Source: an uncultured Bacteroidia bacterium (GTDB lineage: Bacteria > Bacteroidota > Bacteroidia > Bacteroidales > UBA932). Taken from it: a stretch of 64,000 nucleotides of DNA. Below the pieces are notes generated by a model. That model ran no database searches and had not been told where the DNA came from. It was given only the letters and a program-made list of their open reading frames with translations. Of this stretch, positions 59,154 to 64,000 are shown piece after piece (positions within the stretch are counted from its first letter, which is position 1; the number at the start of each line of letters is the position of its first letter). Both the position numbers and the translations under genes were made by a program. The stretch covers positions 1-64,000 of the forward strand of contig CACXMA010000013.1 of the NCBI GenBank assembly GCA_902768665.1, written 5' to 3'.

Positions 59154-60461
59154 TTATTTCTTATAGTATTTGGGCCAGCACCATGTGAGATAGTCTCGCA
59201 AGGTGTTCTCGCGGGCGTTGGGGGCCGGCTCGTAGAAGACGTGGCCGCGAAGGGCGTCGGGCATGAATTCGAGGTCGACGAAGTGCCCGGGGAAGTCGTG
59301 GGCGTACTTGTAGCCGTCGCTGTAACCGAGTTCCTCCATGAGGGAAGTCGGGGCGTTGCGAAGATGCAGCGGGACGCTGAGATTGCCGGACTGCTTCACC
59401 TCGGCGAGGGCGGCGTCGATGGCGAGGTAAGAGGCGTTGCTCTTAGGGGAGGATGCCAGGTAGACGGTCGCTTCGGCCAGCGGAATCCGCCCCTCGGGCA
59501 TGCCGATCTTGCTGACGATGTCGAAGACGGCATTGGCGAGGAAAACGGCATTGGGGTTCGCCAGGCCAATGTCTTCGGCGGCGCTGATGCAAAGGCGGCG
59601 GGCGATGAAAAGGGGATCTTCTCCGCCGTCGATCATGCGGGCCAGCCAGTAGATGGCGGCATTGGGATCTGAGCCGCGGATGCTTTTGATGAAGGCGGAG
59701 ATGATGTCGTAGTGCATCTCGCCGTCCTTGTCGTAGATGGCGATGTTTTCCTGGATGCAGGCGGCAACGGTGGCATTGTCGATGACGATGGGGCCGCTCT
59801 TTCCGGCGAAGGAGTCCACGACGATTTCCAGCACGTTCAGGAGCTTGCGGCCGTCGCCGCCGCTGAAGCGGAAGAGCGCCTCGGTCTCGCGGAGCTCAAT
59901 CGGCTTCTCGCGAAGGATGACGTCCTCCTTTAAGGCTTTGTCCAGCAGCTGCTTAAGGTCGGCTACCTCGAGGGATTTGAGGACGAATACCTGGCAGCGG
60001 GACAGAAGGGGAGTGATGACCTCGAAGGAGGGGTTCTCGGTCGTCGCGCCGATCAGGATGACCGTTCCGGCCTCGACGGCGCCGAGCAGGGCGTCCTGCT
60101 GGGCCTTGTTGAAGCGGTGGATCTCGTCGATAAAGAGGATGGGCGCACCCTTGGCCGATGCGAAAACGCTGCCGCTGCGGGCCCGGTCGATGACGTCGCG
60201 GACATCCTTGACGCCGGCGGAAACCGCCGAGAGCGTATAGAATTCGCGGTCGAGCGTCTTGGCGAGAATCTGTGCCAGCGTCGTTTTTCCCACGCCCGGA
60301 GGCCCCCAGAGGATAAAAGAAGAAAGGTTCCCGCTCTCGATCATGTTGCGGAGGATGCAGCCTTCGCCGACAAGGTGGCGCTGGCCGACATAGCCCTCCA
60401 GCGTGGAGGGGCGCATCCGCTCCGGGAGGGGAGGAAGCAGTCTACTGGAGGTTTTTTCCAT
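59154..60461 (-). CDS. rarA: RarA (MgsA), replication-associated recombination AAA+ ATPase
   Basis: 435 residues from ATG 60459-60461 ([31 protein letters not shown]). AAA+ motifs: [10 protein letters not shown] (Walker A), [25 protein letters not shown] (Walker B), [10 protein letters not shown] (sensor 1). The C-terminal MgsA tetramer domain has [30 protein letters not shown] and [15 protein letters not shown]. It acts at stalled replication forks. Its start overlaps the upstream gene by 20 bases. Confidence 0.96.
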   Translation of the reverse strand: MEKTSSRLLPPLPERMRPSTLEGYVGQRHLVGEGCILRNMIESGNLSSFILWGPPGVGKTTLAQILAKTLDREFYTLSAVSAGVKDVRDVIDRARSGSVFASAKGAPILFIDEIHRFNKAQQDALLGAVEAGTVILIGATTENPSFEVITPLLSRCQVFVLKSLEVADLKQLLDKALKEDVILREKPIELRETEALFRFSGGDGRKLLNVLEIVVDSFAGKSGPIVIDNATVAACIQENIAIYDKDGEMHYDIISAFIKSIRGSDPNAAIYWLARMIDGGEDPLFIARRLCISAAEDIGLANPNAVFLANAVFDIVSKIGMPEGRIPLAEATVYLASSPKSNASYLAIDAALAEVKQSGNLSVPLHLRNAPTSLMEELGYSDGYKYAHDFPGHFVDLEFMPDALRGHVFYEPAPNARENTLRDYLTWCWPKYYKK

Positions 60462-61581
60462 AGATTCTGCGGCGTTTGTTTTGGATGGTCTCGAAATTCT
60501 CCCACGGGGCCTGGACCTTGGTGTTGGTCTCGAGCTCGGCATTGGTCTCGGCCCACTGGAAGCCATATTTGAGGTAGATCGGCACGAGGTCGTCGAAGAT
60601 GACGGCATTCAGGCCGCGGCCGGTCCATTCCGGATCCACGGCGATGAGCAGCAGCTCCACGGACGGTTCGTGCTTCCACCAAAGGGACTTCAGCAGGTAC
60701 CACCAGCCGAAGGGGAAGATGTGGCCGTTCGCTTTCTGCATGGCGCGGACGATGGAGGGCATCGACACGCCGACGGCGATGAGTTTGCCGTCCATGTCCT
60801 CGATCAGGGTCACGAGCTTGAGGTCCAGGAAGGGGAAATACGACTTGACATAGGCGTCGATCATTTCCGGCGTGAGGACCGTGAAGTCGTAGAGCTGGCA
60901 GTAGGTGCGGTTGATCAGGTCGAAGATCTTGTGGGCGAGATGCTCCCGCTTGAGTTCCCGCTTGGTAATTTTGCGGACGCGGATGTCATAGCGGGCGCGG
61001 ACGAACTTGGCGATGCGGATCACCCGCTCGGGAATGCCCTCCGGCGGCACGGTGACGCGGTATTCCAGCCAGTCGATCTCCTTGGTGTACCCCAGCGCCT
61101 CCATGTGCTCCATATAATAAGGATGGTTGTAGGGGAGGGTGAAGGTGCTGATCTGGTCGAAGCCTTCTACAAGCATGCCCTCGGGGTCGAAGTCGGCGAA
61201 TCCGAGCGGTCCCACGACCTTGTCGACGCCCATTTCGCGTCCATATTCCTCGACTTTCGCCATCAGGGCGGCGGAGACTTCCCGGTCGTCGATGAAGTCC
61301 AGCCAGCCGTAGCGGAGCTCATGGTGCTTCCAGTATTCGTTCGCGCGGCGGTTGTAGATCGCGGCGACGCGGCCGACAACCTTTCCCTTTTCGTCAAGGG
61401 CGAGGAAGATGCGGCTGTCGCAGAATGCATATGCCGGATTCTTCTGCTCGTCGAGGGTATCGACGACATCGGAAATCAGCTGCGGAACAAAATAGGGATT
61501 CTTATGGTAGAGCTGGTTCGGGAAGGCGGCAAAGCGTTTGAGATCCTTCCGGGACTTGATCTGGATAATCTGTACGGACAT
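60442..61581 (-). CDS. Acyl-CoA N-acyltransferase-fold protein, unknown substrate
   Basis: 379 residues from ATG 61579-61581 (MSVQIIQIKSRKDLKRFAAFPNQLY). Two GNAT-like halves can be traced: KGKVVGRVAAIYNRRANEY in the first and ELLLIAVDPEWTGRGLNAVIFDDLVPIYLKYGF (acetyl-CoA-binding-type loop WTGRGLN) in the second. It resembles the large conserved Bacteroidetes family usually annotated only as acetyltransferase or hypothetical. It overlaps rarA by 20 bases, so translation is probably coupled. An upstream extension to 61770 is unlikely because the promoter -7 element is at 61608-61615. Confidence 0.78.
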   Translation of the reverse strand: MSVQIIQIKSRKDLKRFAAFPNQLYHKNPYFVPQLISDVVDTLDEQKNPAYAFCDSRIFLALDEKGKVVGRVAAIYNRRANEYWKHHELRYGWLDFIDDREVSAALMAKVEEYGREMGVDKVVGPLGFADFDPEGMLVEGFDQISTFTLPYNHPYYMEHMEALGYTKEIDWLEYRVTVPPEGIPERVIRIAKFVRARYDIRVRKITKRELKREHLAHKIFDLINRTYCQLYDFTVLTPEMIDAYVKSYFPFLDLKLVTLIEDMDGKLIAVGVSMPSIVRAMQKANGHIFPFGWWYLLKSLWWKHEPSVELLLIAVDPEWTGRGLNAVIFDDLVPIYLKYGFQWAETNAELETNTKVQAPWENFETIQNKRRRIYGKNLQ

Positions 61582-61607
61582 GGGGTCAGGTTTGGTTTCG
61601 TAAGTGA

Positions 61608-61667
61608 CAAATATACGGATTTTTGGTCGATTTTTGAGACGCGTTCGCGAAATAATGACTAATTTTG
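61608..61667. promoter_or_regulatory. Divergent -7 elements
   Basis: Reverse-strand TATATTTG (61608-61615) for the acyltransferase-fold gene and forward TAATTTTG (61660-61667) for the 61689 gene. Neither has a clear -33. Confidence 0.45.
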
Positions 61668-61688
61668 TGAAAACGTGTACCAAGCCCG

Positions 61689-62240
61689 ATGACTCCCGTT
61701 CCCTTCCTCCGGAGAAAAGTCCTGGTCTGTCTCTCCGTCTTTCTGTGTTGCTTCTTACCCGGGGCGGCACAGGAGCAGTATGTAGGTACGGTGCAGTCGC
61801 CCAAAGGCATCGGCGTTTTCTATGAGAGCGGTTCTGCGGAGCAGGTGTCCCATCTCTCCTTTACCCTCGATTTCGACGGCATTCTCGGCGGCCATACGAG
61901 GCGTCCCGGCTTCCGCATCGGTTTCCAGAAGCATTTCTTCGTGCCCGTTTACCGCCTGGCGGACGGCACGGACCTGGACTTTTTCTACGGCCCGGGCCTT
62001 GTCGCCGGCGCCGTCCGGGACGGGGGAGACTTTCAAGGTCCCATGGCGGCGCTCAGGGGCATCGCCGGCCTGCGTTTTGTCTTCCCGGAAAGGCCTTTCG
62101 CCCTCGGCTTTGCTTTCAGTGCCGACCTCGGCGTCCATATGCAGCGCGTGGCGGGGCAGAACTCCAATATCCTCCGGCTCTACCGGGGCGGCCTTCGCCG
62201 CGTCTGGCTGCCGGAAATCCACCTCAGCTACCGTTTCTGA
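61689..62240 (+). CDS. Secreted outer-membrane-barrel-like protein, unknown
   Basis: 183 residues: a signal peptide (to about residue 28, ...CCFLPGAAQ), then alternating strands with turns (LSFTLDFDGILGGHTRRPGFRIGFQKHFF; FYGPGLVAGAVRD; FALGFAFSADLGVHMQ) and the terminal LPEIHLSYRF. The final Phe and the pattern suggest a small eight-strand barrel. No family was recognised. Its stop overlaps the next start by one base (TGATG), so the two form a unit. Confidence 0.7.
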   Translation: MTPVPFLRRKVLVCLSVFLCCFLPGAAQEQYVGTVQSPKGIGVFYESGSAEQVSHLSFTLDFDGILGGHTRRPGFRIGFQKHFFVPVYRLADGTDLDFFYGPGLVAGAVRDGGDFQGPMAALRGIAGLRFVFPERPFALGFAFSADLGVHMQRVAGQNSNILRLYRGGLRRVWLPEIHLSYRF

Positions 62241-62851
62241 TGCGTCGTGCTATCCGTCATATCGTCCTGGCCGTCCTGCTGGCCTTTCCGACGCTTCTTC
62301 GCGCCCAGGAGAAGCTGGGCATCGGCGTGGAGTGGGGACTTGGTTATCTGCCGATGCATTATATCGAAGAGAGTTTTCGTACGGACGCCCTGTATCGCAT
62401 CGACCGCCAGGGCTGGAAGGGGAGTCAGCACATCAACGGCTTTGCCTCCTTTGCCCTGGAATATGACCTTTCGAAGCGCCAGACCCTTTCCCTGACCCTC
62501 GGCAAGAGGGGAGTGGGGAGCGGGGACCGCATCTATCCCCTGGGGCTTCGCTATGCCCGCTTCCATAACGGCCATGCCGCCGATACGGGCTGGTTTTTCG
62601 CCGAGGCGGGTGTCGCGTACAACCGCGATGCTGCGGTGCACAAGGCGGCGCAGGGGCTTCTCGGATACGGCTGGCGGTATCGTCTCGGCGGGCATTCTTT
62701 TGTCGACGGCGGGATCCGTCTGGCGGCCGTTGTTTACCATCCCGATCTCATCGATCCGGACACGGAAGCCATTGTTCCTCAGCGCCATGTCTTTACGAAC
62801 AGCCGTGTAGACACTTTTCTCGAACTGTTCATCGCCATCCGCCTCCGCTAA
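62240..62851 (+). CDS. Secreted outer-membrane-barrel-like protein, unknown
   Basis: 203 residues: a signal peptide (MRRAIRHIVLAVLLAFPTLLRAQ) and barrel-like strands (GIGVEWGLGYLPMHYIEE; NGFASFALEYDLSKRQTLSLTLGKRG; WFFAEAGVAYNRDA; FLELFIAIRLR). It is coupled to the gene before it. No family was recognised; it is probably an outer-membrane protein. A hairpin follows five bases after the stop. Confidence 0.68.
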   Translation: MRRAIRHIVLAVLLAFPTLLRAQEKLGIGVEWGLGYLPMHYIEESFRTDALYRIDRQGWKGSQHINGFASFALEYDLSKRQTLSLTLGKRGVGSGDRIYPLGLRYARFHNGHAADTGWFFAEAGVAYNRDAAVHKAAQGLLGYGWRYRLGGHSFVDGGIRLAAVVYHPDLIDPDTEAIVPQRHVFTNSRVDTFLELFIAIRLR

Positions 62852-62856
62852 CAAAA

Positions 62857-62879
62857 ACGGCTCCCGGAAGGGGAGCCGT
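62857..62879 (-). terminator. Terminator of the 62904 lipoprotein gene
   Basis: Perfect 9-bp stem (62857-62865 with 62871-62879) and 5-base loop. On the reverse strand it is followed by TTTTTG, so it mainly serves the leftward gene. Confidence 0.7.
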
Positions 62880-62903
62880 CGATGTGTTGTGGCCGGAAGG
62901 GGA

Positions 62904-63749
62904 TTACTTCACTTCCTTGAGGCGGAACTCGAGCACCACGTTGTACTGCTTGGTTTCACCCTTGATGGTGCCGTTCAGCGTGAGGACGCAGATGTCCTTG
63001 ACGTAGCTGATGGAACCGTCGCCCTTGGCGTTGATGAGGTTGGAACCGCCGGTACCGACCGTGAAGTCGTAGGAGAAGCTGGCGCTGGAGACATTGCTGG
63101 AACCGACATAGGCTTCGGCGCCCGTAAATTCGACGATGAAGCCGCCGCAGCCGGAAACGGTGATGGTCTTGATGTTGTAGCCTTTGTACTCTTCGGCGTC
63201 GAAGTTGACGCCGTTGTCCTTGAGGTACTGGGCGATTTCATCGAGGTCGGCGCCTTTCTTGGTGGTGTAGGAAACACCCGCGGCGTCGAGATCGCCACCG
63301 GATACTTTGATGCGGAGGTTGTCGATGGACCAGGTACGGAAAACGGTGTCGTCGGATGTCGGTTCTTCTGCTTCCGCAGAGACGGTGACGGCGGCCTGGC
63401 CGTCCTCGGAGACGGTTACGGAGACATTGGCTCCGGTGCCGGAAACCTCGACGGTGCCCTTGAAGTCACCGGAGAGGGTATAGGTCGTGCCGTTTACCGT
63501 AAAGGTACCGGTGAAGAAGACGGATTCCTCAGCCTTGGTGACGACCTTTTCCATAATGTAGCGGCCGGACTCGGTGAACTCGATGTACTTGATGTCACCG
63601 TCCTTGAGCGTGAGCTTCTGGGCGGATTTCTGGAACTTCGGGGCCTCGAATTTGGCGGCGTTCTCATCCTTGCTGTCGTCCTTGTTACAGGCGATGAAAG
63701 CCGGAATCATCAGCGCGGAAAGCGCGAGAAGAATAAGGGATTTTTTCAT
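62904..63749 (-). CDS. Hypothetical surface lipoprotein
   Basis: 281 residues with a lipoprotein signal (LMIPAFIACNKDD, Cys21) followed by acidic residues, a pattern that in Bacteroidetes often leads to export to the cell surface. The mature part is beta-rich with many Thr/Val/Gly (FTGTFTVNGTTYTLSGDFKGTVEVSGTG; EYKGYNIKTITVSGCGGFIVEF). No family was recognised. It lies 32 bases after the partial gene at the window end and is probably co-transcribed with it. Confidence 0.72.
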   Translation of the reverse strand: MKKSLILLALSALMIPAFIACNKDDSKDENAAKFEAPKFQKSAQKLTLKDGDIKYIEFTESGRYIMEKVVTKAEESVFFTGTFTVNGTTYTLSGDFKGTVEVSGTGANVSVTVSEDGQAAVTVSAEAEEPTSDDTVFRTWSIDNLRIKVSGGDLDAAGVSYTTKKGADLDEIAQYLKDNGVNFDAEEYKGYNIKTITVSGCGGFIVEFTGAEAYVGSSNVSSASFSYDFTVGTGGSNLINAKGDGSISYVKDICVLTLNGTIKGETKQYNVVLEFRLKEVK

Positions 63750-63781
63750 AGTTAATTATATGATTATTAATTATTTAGAAT

Positions 63782-64000
63782 CTAAAAGAGGCGAACGTTG
63801 ATGGAGAGTTTCATCACCGGGAAGAAGGGATACTTGCCGATGATGTCGTCGATGACGCCGTCGTCCTCGTTTTCGAGGCCTGCCGAGGTAATCTGGACGT
63901 CGGCCTTGCCGCCGGCGGCCGCGTAGTCATAGGAGTAGACTTCCGCCTTGCCGAGATAGACGATGCCGAGGTCGAAATTGACGCTGACGCGGTGGCGCAT
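63782..64000 (-). CDS. C-terminal end of an outer-membrane barrel protein, cut by the window edge
   Basis: Seventy-two codons are visible, from the window end to the stop at 63782-63784. They show barrel-like strands (HRVSVNFDLGIVYLGKAEVYSYDY; FFPVMKLSINVRLF) and the terminal Phe. The 5' part is outside the window, so the first ATG at the edge is not necessarily the start. The family cannot be named from this fragment. Confidence 0.65.
   Translation of the reverse strand: MRHRVSVNFDLGIVYLGKAEVYSYDYAAAGGKADVQITSAGLENEDDGVIDDIIGKYPFFPVMKLSINVRLF

Noticed and set aside
1-64000. tRNA, rRNA or insertion-sequence genes
   Set aside because: I looked through the intergenic stretches for cloverleaf patterns, rRNA-like blocks and transposase motifs and saw none.

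Overview
The window is chromosomal DNA from a high-GC member of the Bacteroidetes, most likely the order Bacteroidales. Evidence seen directly: promoters of the Bacteroidetes type (TTTG, 19-20 bases, TAnnTTTG) before many genes; a Rho factor with a long disordered basic insert; TamL (a lipidated TamA), a YbgC-ABC-F pair, DUF3467, DUF2490 and DUF4956 proteins; an SDR-type threonine dehydrogenase divergent from kbl; and a cysteate synthase, the marker enzyme of sulfonolipid synthesis. That last gene points (inference) to a lineage near Alistipes or another sulfonolipid producer. Nearly everything is core genome. Only the first 1.2 kb looks accessory.

Layout. 1-1297: an incomplete RhuM-family gene lacking a start codon, a doubtful small ORF and a candidate structured RNA. 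1298-8811: rho-mnmE, lptD, and a divergent cell-wall amidase. 9149-17613: dnaA, pepD-rpe, birA, and the rsfS-ftsH-cdsA-psd operon. 17853-24467, leftward: a tightly overlapping operon of trmO, a small secreted protein, a VTC polyphosphate polymerase, DUF4956, DUF2490, an aminotransferase and dapF, preceded by a Cthe_2159-like lipoprotein. 24625-30348: membrane protein, gpmA, SIMPL protein, kbl/tdh pair, an sRNA-like transcription unit, dtd-nudix. 30377-34835: fprA, a GH3 lipoprotein and a porin. 34917-43843: DUF3467, kdsC, maf, valS, thioesterase, ABC-F, DUF2807, a small secreted protein, FKBP. 43863-50993: queA, acyltransferase, a repeat protein, an HTH regulator, a divergent PyrD with cinA, mscS. 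51015-64000: cysteate synthase, a Ca/Na antiporter, a GH13 amylase, small secreted paralogues, an rRNA methylase, tamL, rarA, an acetyltransferase-like protein and several outer-membrane proteins.

Together the genes cover translation and tRNA modification (mnmE, trmO, queA, dtd, valS, rsfS), replication and repair (dnaA, rarA, nudix, maf), envelope building (lptD, tamL, kdsC, cdsA, psd, amidase, ftsH, acyltransferase) and central metabolism.

The most unusual signal is not a gene. The window is sprinkled with short palindromic repeats of at least three families that share one skeleton: GTCAT, a variable stem, then ATC. They fill whole intergenic spacers (rho-mnmE, DUF3467-kdsC), form an intrinsic-terminator-like hairpin after dnaA, overlap the rho promoter, form 40-bp-period arrays at two loci with a diverged third, and appear inside coding sequence in frame (dapF, and probably the Rho disordered region). 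Three much longer inverted repeats (arms of 22-38 bases) lie between genes; two of them directly follow these arrays. Other points worth a look are the pseudoknot-like RNA candidate near position 1050, the promoter-plus-terminator sRNA at 29.35 kb, a family of four small secreted proteins, and the VTC/DUF4956/Cthe_2159 operon.
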